Source of the DNA: Bacteroidota bacterium
Lineage (GTDB): Bacteria > Bacteroidota > Bacteroidia > Chitinophagales > Chitinophagaceae
Assembly: GCA_023416995.1 (NCBI GenBank)
Contig: JAEZGI010000039.1
Location: forward strand, 144,044 to 208,043
Reading direction: 5' to 3'
DNA length: 64,000 nt
Shown here: positions 42,558-50,508 of the stretch, in pieces
How the letters are laid out: every line of letters starts with the position of its first letter
Numbering within the stretch: the stretch's first letter is position 1
The notes under the pieces: generated by a model
What the model was told of the DNA's origin: nothing
The model's input: the letters and a program-made list of their open reading frames with translations, nothing else
The model's database searches: none
Translations under genes and position numbers: made by a program

Positions 42558-43307
42558 ATGATTAAATGTGTATTGGTTGACGACGAGAGCAACAGTCTTG
42601 AAATGATGGAGTGGTTATTGAAAACATACTGCCCCGAAGTTGCAGTGGAAGCCATGTGCAATTCAGCCGAAAAAGGCATAGAAGCAATCAATCATCATAA
42701 ACCCGATGTTGTTTTCCTGGATATCGAAATGCCGCATATGAACGGTTTCGATATGCTCGAACAATTTGAGCGTATCTCGTTTGACATTGTGTTTTGTACA
42801 GCATATGATCAGTTCGCCATCAAAGCATTTAAATACAGCGCAGTTAATTACCTGTTGAAACCGGTAGATCCGGACGACCTGAAGGAAACAATCCGCCGGC
42901 TTGAAGCACGGCGTTCAGCACCATCACCGGACCAGATCAAACTGCTGCTTGAAAACATCCGCCAGGTGTCCAGGCCAACAGTGCAAAGAATAGCACTTAC
43001 TACCAACGATGGAATGTTGTTTGTTTCAACAGGCGATATCATTTACTGCGAAGCCGAAAGTAATTACACCAAGATTATCCTTGAGAATGGCAAAAAAATT
43101 CTTGTATCAAAAGTGTTGAAAGAAATAGATGAAGCCCTTTCGGGTCCGGATTTTTTTCGGGTACACAATTCCTTCCTTATTAATATCAACCGTATTAAGA
43201 AATTTGTCAGGGGCGAAGGTGGTTATGTAATAATGGATGACGGTACCAACATCAGTATTTCACGATCACGCAGACATGAATTTATGGAACTCTTTTCCCG
43301 CTTTTGA
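42558..43307 (+). CDS. LytTR-type response regulator
   Basis: 249 residues. An N-terminal receiver domain (1-118) has the phosphoacceptor Asp in DVVFLDIEMPHMNGFDM (near 55), a Thr in CTAYDQFAIKAF and the conserved Lys in NYLLKPVDP. A LytTR DNA-binding domain (about 145-249) follows, with CEAESNYTKI and FFRVHNSFLINI. Partner of the sensor kinase directly upstream. Targets are not known; direct repeats at 43371-43398 just downstream are candidates. Confidence 0.93.
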   Translation: MIKCVLVDDESNSLEMMEWLLKTYCPEVAVEAMCNSAEKGIEAINHHKPDVVFLDIEMPHMNGFDMLEQFERISFDIVFCTAYDQFAIKAFKYSAVNYLLKPVDPDDLKETIRRLEARRSAPSPDQIKLLLENIRQVSRPTVQRIALTTNDGMLFVSTGDIIYCEAESNYTKIILENGKKILVSKVLKEIDEALSGPDFFRVHNSFLININRIKKFVRGEGGYVIMDDGTNISISRSRRHEFMELFSRF

Positions 43308-43342
43308 ATCTAATTTCAACTTGTTTCTAAAGTATGTGATAT

Positions 43343-43369
43343 AAGGTAACATTCGTGTTGCCTTTTTTT
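43343..43369 (+). terminator. Rho-independent terminator of the two-component operon
   Basis: AAGGTAAC / GTTGCCTT with a 6-nt loop and a run of T, 35 bp after the response-regulator stop. Confidence 0.85.
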
Positions 43370-43370
43370 A

Positions 43371-43398
43371 TGTCCGGTTATTTGCCAGGTGTCCGGTT
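43371..43398. repeat. Two direct 9-bp repeats, candidate regulator site
   Basis: TGTCCGGTT at 43371-43379 and 43390-43398, identical, 10 bp apart. LytTR proteins bind paired 9-bp direct repeats about 12 bp apart, so this is similar but not an exact fit. Confidence 0.5.
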
Positions 43399-43579
43399 TT
43401 GATACAGGTTATATACCCGCTTAGTAGTATTGCCGTGAAAGTGTGCGGAATCGATACAATCCTTGTCTGGCGTAGGTTATAAGGGTCAAAAGCGGTGATA
43501 AATATCACCTGATTATGTGATTGCGGGCACTTACGCTTTGTACTACTTTTACATCGTTATCAGGAACGTATGAGCGCCC

Positions 43580-43626
43580 TTAACAACCCCGGTTATTCCC
43601 GCCGGCAAAAACGCCGGGGTTGTTAA
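43580..43626. repeat. Long perfect inverted repeat
   Basis: TTAACAACCCCGG (43580-43592) and CCGGGGTTGTTAA (43614-43626), 13-bp perfect arms around a 21-nt loop. On the plus strand it is followed by A, not T, and no T run follows on the minus strand either, so it is not a classical terminator. Confidence 0.85.
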
Positions 43627-43649
43627 AAAAAAATAAATGAAAAAAAGCC

Positions 43650-43675
43650 TGTAACATTTTTGAAGAAGCGTCGTC
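43650..43675 (+). promoter_or_regulatory. ECF-sigma-like promoter
   Basis: TGTAAC (43650-43655), 16-bp spacer and CGTC (43672-43675) resemble ECF sigma -35/-10 elements. The start codon of the next gene is 51 bp downstream, which fits. Confidence 0.42.
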
Positions 43676-43725
43676 ATATATTCATAAGAAAACAATTACA
43701 AAACAATTTTATAAAATAACACAAA

Positions 43726-44184
43726 ATGAAACACAGAATTTTAACCCTCGCCTTGTTACTTTCAATTTCGATAACCAGCATATTTGCGAACCCTGGCAAC
43801 GATGTAGTCAAAAACTACAAAGCAGCAAACGCCTTTAAAAAAGAGTTTACCCAGGCTCAGGATGTAAAATGGGAAGAGTCACGCGATTTTTCCAAAGCGA
43901 CATTCAAACTTAACGATCAGGTTATGGTTGCTTACTACAGCAGCACTGGTGAGTTTCTTGGTGTAACCCGCAATATCACTACATCTCAGCTGCCTTTGAA
44001 TTTGCTGAATGATGTTAAGAAGAATCATTCTGAAGCATGGATCACTGATTTGTTTGAGATCACAACAAACGCGGAGACCAGCTATTACATCACACTCGAA
44101 GATGCGGACCAGACGCTTGTTTTGAAATCATCAGGTGCTTATGGTTGGTCAACATTCAAAAAAGAAAAGAAAAGCGCTCAATAA
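43726..44184 (+). CDS. Small exported PepSY-like protein
   Basis: 152 residues with a signal peptide (cleavage near residue 21, IFANPGND). The mature part resembles the small Bacteroidota PepSY-like exported proteins: an alternating strand pattern with EFTQAQDVKWEESRDFSKATF and VMVAYYSSTGEFLGVTRN. Role unknown; such proteins are often induced by envelope or surface signals. Monocistronic between an ECF-like promoter and a terminator. Confidence 0.6.
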   Translation: MKHRILTLALLLSISITSIFANPGNDVVKNYKAANAFKKEFTQAQDVKWEESRDFSKATFKLNDQVMVAYYSSTGEFLGVTRNITTSQLPLNLLNDVKKNHSEAWITDLFEITTNAETSYYITLEDADQTLVLKSSGAYGWSTFKKEKKSAQ

Positions 44185-44216
44185 TTTTTCTCAGTTGGTT
44201 TTAGTTGGATATTACA

Positions 44217-44250
44217 AAGCCCCCGTTCCCGGGGGCTTTCTTATTTTTTT
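44217..44250 (+). terminator. Rho-independent terminator of the PepSY-like gene
   Basis: AAAGCCCCC / GGGGGCTTT stem, 5-nt loop, T-rich tail. Confidence 0.9.
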
Positions 44251-44332
44251 CTGTTATTTGATTCAGCTATCATCAATAGTGTCTACAGGTATTGTTGATC
44301 TATACATATTCATTGCCGAGTAACACAAGTTC

Positions 44333-44355
44333 TGATGATCTATACATGATCATCA
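44333..44355. promoter_or_regulatory. Inverted repeat, candidate operator
   Basis: TGATGATC-TATACAT-GATCATCA, perfect 8-bp arms with a 7-bp centre. The left half plus centre repeats at 44296-44307. Confidence 0.5.
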
Positions 44356-44419
44356 CTGCGTTCACACAAGGTTTACTTCCAATCACATATTCATCTCCGT
44401 TATATACTCAGGTTTGGTT

Positions 44420-44449
44420 TTGATCAGCATATGATCTTTATAGCTTTGC
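44420..44449 (+). promoter_or_regulatory. Promoter of the lipoprotein gene
   Basis: TTTG (44420-44423), 18-bp spacer, TAGCTTTG (44442-44449). The spacer contains TGATCAGCATATGATC, a short palindrome where a regulator could block polymerase. Confidence 0.65.
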
Positions 44450-44486
44450 GGCCATAAATTTTTTATAACATCATCAAAACCTTATC

Positions 44487-44876
44487 ATGCAAGTCTTCAA
44501 AACAACATTCTTTGCTTTAGTGGTTGCCATAGCCGCCACCGCATGTTCTAAAAGTAATTCATCTGACAAACCGTTCGAATCAATTGCAGGTGTTTGGAAA
44601 GGAACCGTCATTACCGATCACGACAAGAAAGTGTATTTCTGGTCTTTCGGGTTCAGGGCTAACGGAGTTCTGGAAGTGCTAAACCAAACAGGTGGCGTAG
44701 TAGCAACAGGTACCTGGTCACTGGAAAACAATATCCTGATGGCTTCATACACACAGGACGATGACAAATTTTCAATCATCGGCAGCCATAACGCGTCGCT
44801 TGGAAAGATCCTCGGAAATTGGGGATACGATAACAGCACTACCGATGGAGGAACATGGGAAATGTCTAAACAGTAA
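44487..44876 (+). CDS. Small lipoprotein with lipocalin-like domain pattern
   Basis: 129 residues. The lipobox ATACSKSN puts the lipidated Cys at 20. The mature chain has the pattern IAGVWKGTVI, FWSFGFRANGVLEVL, GTWSLENNILMASY and WGYDNSTTDGGTWEMSK seen in small Bacteroidota lipocalin-like lipoproteins that form a compact beta-barrel. Ligand unknown. A terminator follows. Confidence 0.65.
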   Translation: MQVFKTTFFALVVAIAATACSKSNSSDKPFESIAGVWKGTVITDHDKKVYFWSFGFRANGVLEVLNQTGGVVATGTWSLENNILMASYTQDDDKFSIIGSHNASLGKILGNWGYDNSTTDGGTWEMSKQ

Positions 44877-44980
44877 TAAAAAACGCAGATCAAAGATTAT
44901 CAAACACATCAACACTCTGAGCGCAGGAATCAGCAACAATGTGTGAATGGCAATGTGAAGAACCAGTGATCAATGAAGAA

Positions 44981-45006
44981 GAGCGGCAGTTAATCTGCCG
45001 CTTTTT
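44981..45006 (+). terminator. Rho-independent terminator of the lipoprotein gene
   Basis: AGCGGCAG / CTGCCGCT, 8-bp stem, 5-nt loop, run of T, 104 bp after the stop. Confidence 0.9.
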
Positions 45007-45059
45007 TATATATTTATCATGTCGCGCATTTCAAATACCAATCTCATCATCTTAGAGGA

Positions 45060-45734
45060 ATGAAAAAAATTTTCAGGAAGCTGGCTGCAAAGAATCTAAC
45101 GTTTACACATATCTGTGAGGTGGGTGTTTTTTTGCCGGAATATTCAAATGTCATTGATTTTATAAAAAAAGGAATTCGCACCACGCTGGTAGAGGCTGAT
45201 CCGCTGGTGGCACAGAAAATACGTGAGTATTACGCCGGTTACCCGGTTACCGTACACGCTGTAGCCATCTTTGATTACAATGGTACCATCGAACTCAGCC
45301 GCGCTTCGCAATCTACTTTTGTAAGCTCGGTGAAATCCAGCCCTGCCATTGTAAACGATGGTTATCGGCCCAGAGAAAGTGATGTGTTTACCACCGAATG
45401 CCGCTTATTTTCTGAAATCGATACCGGCGATATCGACCTGATCAGTATTGATATTGAAGGTTGTGAATGGTACGTAATCGACAAAATGAGCAGCCGACCC
45501 AAAGTAATCTCGGTTGAAACCCACGCTAAGTCTTACATCAACCCGCATATGGCCAGGATCGCAAAGTGGATGGATGATAACGGCTATGAGCTTTGGTACA
45601 AGGATCTCAGCGATTCAGTATATGTACAAAGCAGTCTTTTCAAAGCTTCCGCGACAGACAAACTGGAAACAGCCTACATCGAGGCCCGTGTGAAATGGAA
45701 AAAGTTTAAACAAAGCCTGCGGAAACGCTTTTAA
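45060..45734 (+). CDS. FkbM family methyltransferase
   Basis: 224 residues, SAM-dependent O-methyltransferase fold of the FkbM type. HICEVGVFLPEYSNVIDFI (motif I region), TTLVEADP (acidic motif binding SAM ribose) and DLISIDIEGCEWYVIDKM are visible. FkbM enzymes methylate sugar hydroxyls or other small molecules; the neighbouring convergent GT9 gene suggests a cell-surface glycan (inference). AGAGGA just before the ATG is one of few purine-rich ribosome-binding sites in the window. Confidence 0.85.
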   Translation: MKKIFRKLAAKNLTFTHICEVGVFLPEYSNVIDFIKKGIRTTLVEADPLVAQKIREYYAGYPVTVHAVAIFDYNGTIELSRASQSTFVSSVKSSPAIVNDGYRPRESDVFTTECRLFSEIDTGDIDLISIDIEGCEWYVIDKMSSRPKVISVETHAKSYINPHMARIAKWMDDNGYELWYKDLSDSVYVQSSLFKASATDKLETAYIEARVKWKKFKQSLRKRF

Positions 45735-46731
45735 CCTGGTATCTTTTCTCAAGCTCTTCCAGTAAATTCAGTGGTTGCAGATCAGCAATGCAGGCACAGG
45801 ATGCCGGTGTTTTTTTACAGGCCCTGCACGATGTGTCTTTCACAAATACTACGGCATTACGACCAACGGGCGCCCAGCGACCCGGATGAATTGGTCGGAT
45901 TGGGGGAAAGAGCCCCAATGCATCTTTACCCATTGCAGCAGCAAGGTGGATCGGGCCTGTGCCATTGGCGACAAGGCCGTCGCTTTGTTTTATAAATGAC
46001 ATGAACTGGTAAAGGTCCATCTTGCCCGCAATGTTAGTGACCAAACCTTTTGTATGTTCAAGAAGTGGCTGTAATGCGCCGAGTTCAGCTTCGGTGCCTG
46101 AAATAAATATTTTGAACTTTTTTGGATCCAGCAGATGTACCAACTGCGTGAAATTGGCCAGGCCCCACTCCCGGCCATTGCCCTGTGATTTTGGATGGAG
46201 AATGAGGTTATACTTAGTATGATCAAGCAATTGTGACAGTGCGGGGCTCAGGGGTTGTATGCGCTCCAGTCCAAAAGTATTTGTAAGCTCCGGCAAACTG
46301 AAATTGCTTTCAATTCCCAGAGGAGCCAGTAGCTTAAGATTCAGTTGTGCTTCGTGTAGATCCGACTTTTTCCGACTCAGTTTTACCAGCTTGTTGCAGG
46401 TTGTCCAATGAAAAATGCGGTTACGCGTTCCGATTCGAAGGGGTATCCCGATGTCTTTCGATTTTCTTGCTACGGCCCGGTGAGGAAACACATGAATAAT
46501 GCATTGCGGCGCTTTACCACCGACCACAACCTTCTTATTCATGAAGTCATTAAGACTGATAAACTGATCCACATAAGTACAGGCACGGATCACCGGTTTT
46601 GTATACTCTTTTCCAAGAAATGCGATCGTCGCTGTGGGGAAACGGTCCTTCAACACCTTCGCCATGGGTAAAGTGAGCACTACATCACCAATACTGTCCG
46701 TTCGGCTTATGATAATATTTTCCGGATTCAT
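45706..46731 (-). CDS. Glycosyltransferase family 9 (heptosyltransferase-like)
   Basis: 341 residues. The N-terminal domain starts with the GT9 signature ISRTDSIGDVVLTLPMAKVLKDRFP, and the C-terminal domain has NGTGPIHLAAAMGKDALGLFPP, the nucleotide-sugar site. CRACKKTPASCACI near the end is a Cys cluster common in Bacteroidota GT9 proteins. Transfers a sugar, probably onto LPS core. Its last 29 bp overlap the convergent FkbM gene. Confidence 0.88.
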   Translation of the reverse strand: MNPENIIISRTDSIGDVVLTLPMAKVLKDRFPTATIAFLGKEYTKPVIRACTYVDQFISLNDFMNKKVVVGGKAPQCIIHVFPHRAVARKSKDIGIPLRIGTRNRIFHWTTCNKLVKLSRKKSDLHEAQLNLKLLAPLGIESNFSLPELTNTFGLERIQPLSPALSQLLDHTKYNLILHPKSQGNGREWGLANFTQLVHLLDPKKFKIFISGTEAELGALQPLLEHTKGLVTNIAGKMDLYQFMSFIKQSDGLVANGTGPIHLAAAMGKDALGLFPPIRPIHPGRWAPVGRNAVVFVKDTSCRACKKTPASCACIADLQPLNLLEELEKRYQVKSVSAGFV

Positions 46732-46827
46732 TTTATATTCATGTTATTTTGCGGGTCCCGTTTAATGCAAGCTATTTAATTTTCTGTTCCTGATCGTTAT
46801 CGTAGGAGCTTCATTAACAACAACCGA

Positions 46828-47739
46828 GTGAATCATCCCTGGCAAACATATTCAGCAGCAGTGCAAAATGGAGAGATCCGCGCTATTGCACGTTGTATCT
46901 CATTGGTCGAAAACGCAGTTCCGGGTTATGAAAACTTTCTCGAAACATTACCCTCTACACGTAATACGCCGGTAACCGGTATAACCGGTCCTCCAGGGGC
47001 GGGAAAAAGTACCCTGGTAGACGCGCTTATCGGCGAAATGGTAAACTCTGGTAAAAAGGTCGCCGTATTATGCGTTGATCCTTCTTCGCCGTTTAATCTC
47101 GGCGCTTTGCTTGGGGACCGGGTAAGAATGAGTGACTGGTACAATCATCCGGATGTATATATAAGATCGTTGGCCACACGTGGTTCACTTGGAGGGTTGC
47201 ATCCTGCAATTATTGAAATAACCGAGTTATTAAAAGCAGCGCCTTTTGATCATATCATAGTAGAAACGGTGGGCGTAGGTCAAAGTGAAGTGGAGATCAC
47301 TGGTTTGTCGGATACTACCGTTGTTGTGCTCGTGCCGGAATCAGGCGACGAGATTCAAACAATGAAAGCTGGTCTTATGGAAATCGCGGACATTTTTGTG
47401 GTCAATAAAGGCGACCGGCCAGAGGCAGACAATTTTATCGGCAACCTGAAACTTATGATGGGGTCATCAGGGCGGGCCTGGAAAAAAACAGTTCCCGTTA
47501 TTAAAACCGTAGCTTCTCAAAAATCAGGCATCACAGAATTGGCGGATGCTTTGTATGCGCACCAACAGTTTGCACATCAACCAGAGAAACGTGCCTGGTT
47601 ATTGACTGAAAGAGCCTTTCACCTGTTGCAGCAGCAGCAAATGAAAGGCTTTAATAAGGCTGCTATTAGGTTACAGATTGAAGAGGCTTTAGCAGCTAAC
47701 GACTTCAATCTATTTCGTTTTGTTAAGTCAATTTCATAA
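46828..47739 (+). CDS. meaB: Methylmalonyl-CoA mutase-associated GTPase MeaB
   Basis: 303 residues. A G3E-family GTPase chaperone (MeaB/ArgK) that gates and protects the B12 cofactor of methylmalonyl-CoA mutase. P-loop GITGPPGAGKSTLVDAL (about 51-67), switch motif DPSSPFNLGALLGDRVRM, VETVGVGQSEVEI and VVNKGDRPEADN are all intact. It begins with GTG at 46828 (MNHPWQTYSA); no upstream ATG. The mutase genes are not in this window. Confidence 0.92.
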   Translation: MNHPWQTYSAAVQNGEIRAIARCISLVENAVPGYENFLETLPSTRNTPVTGITGPPGAGKSTLVDALIGEMVNSGKKVAVLCVDPSSPFNLGALLGDRVRMSDWYNHPDVYIRSLATRGSLGGLHPAIIEITELLKAAPFDHIIVETVGVGQSEVEITGLSDTTVVVLVPESGDEIQTMKAGLMEIADIFVVNKGDRPEADNFIGNLKLMMGSSGRAWKKTVPVIKTVASQKSGITELADALYAHQQFAHQPEKRAWLLTERAFHLLQQQQMKGFNKAAIRLQIEEALAANDFNLFRFVKSIS

Positions 47740-47742
47740 ATC

Positions 47743-50181
47743 TCAATACATGTCCTCACACCCAATCGGAGCTCCCGGTGGTATGGGGCTATGTATTGTT
47801 GGACTCGCTTTTTCCGGAGCTTTCATCCGCTCAAGCGCAAGTTGCAGATGAGCCAGGTAAGACTCATCCTTAACAGTCTTCAACTGCGATTCAATAAACG
47901 CTTTCAATTCTTTTGTTTTAAGATGAACCACCGCCTGGGCCTGGAATGAAGCTGCATTATTGATTCCCGAAGCCAATAAGTAACTCAATACCAATTGTTC
48001 GTTTTGTTGCTGAATCAGCTGCTGCATTCCCCGTAAACGCGGAGCCTTCCAGGTTTGAGCCAACACGGTGTTAATCATCTCTGCAACACCCAGCCCCCCG
48101 TTTTGTGCTTCATATTGAACCATACGCGACAGACGCTGGCCATCAAACAAAAATGATAAGGGAAGATCCGCAGCAGTTTCTGCAGGGGTAAGTGCGTCGA
48201 ACGCGAGACCCGTTCTCTTTCTGAATATTTCCTGACCTGATTCAAAACCTGCCGGTCTTGGAGGGATTAGACTCACGATTTGTTGCGGTAGTTCAAGATT
48301 TGCTGGTGTAATACAAGCAAGCACGCCTTTGAGTGCCCGAAGTTGTTCGTTTTTGCTGACTGGTTTTGTAACTACCTGTCCGTCTCCTTTGGTGGCATAA
48401 GTGTAATGCATACCTCCAACGATCTTCACCGCAGCTTCCAGTTGATATCTATGGAACAGGTATACCGGAACCAGCACTTCTTCGAGCAGGGCCATCGGGG
48501 TTCCGGGGCGGATATTGTTTGTGCCAAACTGAGATAAAGCCTTCGCGCGTACTTTCATCACTGACTCCAGCTCGGCGACAGCGTCTTTACCGTTATCCCA
48601 CAGATGTGCCTGCGGATGAAGACCACCCGGGCTTCTTGCATCGCGGTCCGAAATAAACTGCAACCCTTCATTTGACGCTTTCACCAGGATCTCATTGAGC
48701 GCAGCTTTTTCATCCGTTCCTTTTGGAAAGTCTTTGTATCCCCAGGTTATAGCGGCTTTGTCCCAGGCACCTATCTTATTATCGTACGCATTAGCCAGGG
48801 AAATTTGACCGCTGGCGTCGAGGCTTACCGAGGGATGAGGATAATCCATCACACTGGCGCGTTCGCTAACACTGGCTGCATAGTTGTGCATTAAACCGAG
48901 GGTATGGCCGATTTCGTGAGCCGATAATTGTTTCAGTCTTTCCACGGCCATTGCCAGCATTTTATTATCGGCAGGTACACCGTTTTCAAATGGGGCAAGT
49001 AACCCCTGTGCAATCAGGTAATCCTGCCGAACCCGTAAAGATCCCAGGGTTACATTGCCCTTGATGATTTCGCCGGTGCGCGGATCAACCACCGAAGCGC
49101 CATACGACCAACCGCGGGTTGAACGATGAACCCAGTTCACCATATTGTAACGGATATCCATTGGGTCGGCAGTGTCAGGCAGTATTTCAACACGGAAGGC
49201 GTTTTTATAACCGGCTGCTTCGAAAGCCTGGTTCCACCAGCGTGCGCCTTCCAGCAAAGCCCCGCGTATCGGTTCCGGGGTACCGTTGTCAATATAATAG
49301 ATGATAGGTTTTACGGCTTCACCATAAGGTTCAGCAGGATTCTTTTTCTGTAATCGATGCCGGATGACGTATTGTTTCTCGATAGGCTCCGTTACGGGTG
49401 TGCTGAAATCGTAAAACGATGTCGGTATAAAGCTCGAACGGGTGTCGAACAACCGGGGTTGGTAGTTATTATCAGGTAATTGAACAAACGAATGATGCAT
49501 TCTGAGTGTCACTGCTTCTGGCGAAGGTGTAACAGATCTTAGAAAGGCGCCGGTTTCACCATCATTATTTACCAGTGTGATTGTTGCTTCAAGCTCTGTG
49601 TTCAGCGGAAAATTTTTGGAACCTGCAGGATAAAAAGCTGATCTGCTTTTATCGTAACTGAAGTTGCCCTGGCGGGAACGGCGAAGCGTCGATCCAACCA
49701 TCAGCGCATCCCTTAATAAAAAGTCAGTAGCATCCACCAGCACTGATTTACCGGTTTCCGCCTCAATATTGAAACCCCAGATCACTGATTGGGCAAAAGA
49801 CTGTTCAACGGTTCTTTTTTCAGGGCCATCGCCGCTAACAGCGCGGTATTTGTAGTTCGGCTGAACCATCAGCAGTTTGCGCCCGGTTCTCGAGAAACTT
49901 ACCACTTTGGTGGTCCCCAGCTTTCCCCGATCCAGACCGATATCATTCGACCCTAAACCAGCAGGAAGTGAATTAGTGTAAAGGATCTCTTCGCCAATTT
50001 TATCAATCTCGAGCCAGATCTTTCCCTGGTTTTCGTCCCAGTAGAAATTAAAAAAGCCGGAAAATTTCTTTGAGGAGCCCGCTTTTTCATCAATTGACGG
50101 TAATTTTTGAGCAGCGGCAGTAAAAGGAAGAAGAAAAAAGACAAAAATCAGGATTCTCATACGCATGTAATTTTGGTGCAT
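47743..50181 (-). CDS. Secreted zinc-dependent metalloprotease (DUF5117/DUF5118 type)
   Basis: 812 residues. A signal peptide ends near residue 24 (TAAAQK). ATG codons at 50181, 50166 and 50160 are all possible; the last two give tidier signal peptides. The N-terminal half is a beta-rich DUF5117-like region; the zincin site HEIGHTLGLMHN is near residue 424, an extended HExxHxxGxxH motif of metzincin type with a Met-turn candidate SVMDYPHPSV. Large exported peptidases of this group are common in Bacteroidota; substrate unknown. Four bp separate it from the meaB stop. Confidence 0.88.
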   Translation of the reverse strand: MHQNYMRMRILIFVFFLLPFTAAAQKLPSIDEKAGSSKKFSGFFNFYWDENQGKIWLEIDKIGEEILYTNSLPAGLGSNDIGLDRGKLGTTKVVSFSRTGRKLLMVQPNYKYRAVSGDGPEKRTVEQSFAQSVIWGFNIEAETGKSVLVDATDFLLRDALMVGSTLRRSRQGNFSYDKSRSAFYPAGSKNFPLNTELEATITLVNNDGETGAFLRSVTPSPEAVTLRMHHSFVQLPDNNYQPRLFDTRSSFIPTSFYDFSTPVTEPIEKQYVIRHRLQKKNPAEPYGEAVKPIIYYIDNGTPEPIRGALLEGARWWNQAFEAAGYKNAFRVEILPDTADPMDIRYNMVNWVHRSTRGWSYGASVVDPRTGEIIKGNVTLGSLRVRQDYLIAQGLLAPFENGVPADNKMLAMAVERLKQLSAHEIGHTLGLMHNYAASVSERASVMDYPHPSVSLDASGQISLANAYDNKIGAWDKAAITWGYKDFPKGTDEKAALNEILVKASNEGLQFISDRDARSPGGLHPQAHLWDNGKDAVAELESVMKVRAKALSQFGTNNIRPGTPMALLEEVLVPVYLFHRYQLEAAVKIVGGMHYTYATKGDGQVVTKPVSKNEQLRALKGVLACITPANLELPQQIVSLIPPRPAGFESGQEIFRKRTGLAFDALTPAETAADLPLSFLFDGQRLSRMVQYEAQNGGLGVAEMINTVLAQTWKAPRLRGMQQLIQQQNEQLVLSYLLASGINNAASFQAQAVVHLKTKELKAFIESQLKTVKDESYLAHLQLALERMKAPEKASPTIHSPIPPGAPIGCEDMY

Positions 50182-50202
50182 ACAAGATAAAGCCTGATCG
50201 CC

Positions 50203-50445
50203 TCAACTATCAAAATTATTTGCCTCGTCAGCCTTATTGCTGTTATACCAGCGATAACCTATATAACCCAGGATCATCATCGGGGCAGCAGCCAGGTACA
50301 GAATACCTGCATTCAGACCTTTCGCGGGTCCTTCTCCTAATTGTTGTGCGGTTTTCGTACAGATCGAGCATTGAGCCGCGGCATCACCAATGAAAAGAAA
50401 GCAACCAGCTAACAGCATTATCGCTATCGATACCCACTTTTTCAT
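50203..50445 (-). CDS. Small membrane protein with CxxC motif
   Basis: 80 residues. A signal peptide or first helix (5-24) is followed by AQCSICTKTAQQLGEGPAKGLN and a second helix (45-66). The CSIC motif just outside the membrane could bind metal or form a disulfide. The pattern is common in Bacteroidota as a conserved hypothetical. It precedes the metalloprotease by 21 bp and may be co-transcribed. Confidence 0.75.
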   Translation of the reverse strand: MKKWVSIAIMLLAGCFLFIGDAAAQCSICTKTAQQLGEGPAKGLNAGILYLAAAPMMILGYIGYRWYNSNKADEANNFDS

Positions 50446-50508
50446 GCTGCAAAAATAGTAAGGAAATGTTTGGAGTGGCGTTAAATTTCACATTAAAAAG
50501 ACCGCTGC

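Larger units (their letters stand above)
43308..43725. other. 418-bp intergenic region with repeats and a hairpin
   Basis: No gene visible. It contains, in order, a terminator (43343-43369), two 9-bp direct repeats (43371-43398), a long inverted repeat (43580-43626) and an ECF-like promoter (43650-43675). Confidence 0.65.
44185..44486. other. 302-bp intergenic region with GATC-containing repeats
   Basis: No gene. It has the terminator of the preceding gene, two 12-bp direct repeats TGATCTATACAT (44296, 44336), an inverted repeat (44333-44355) and the promoter of the next gene with a small palindrome in its spacer. Confidence 0.65.

Noticed and set aside
43580..43626. Reading the perfect inverted repeat as a Rho-independent terminator
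   Set aside because: No T run follows on either strand; the plus strand has a run of A. Listed as a repeat instead.
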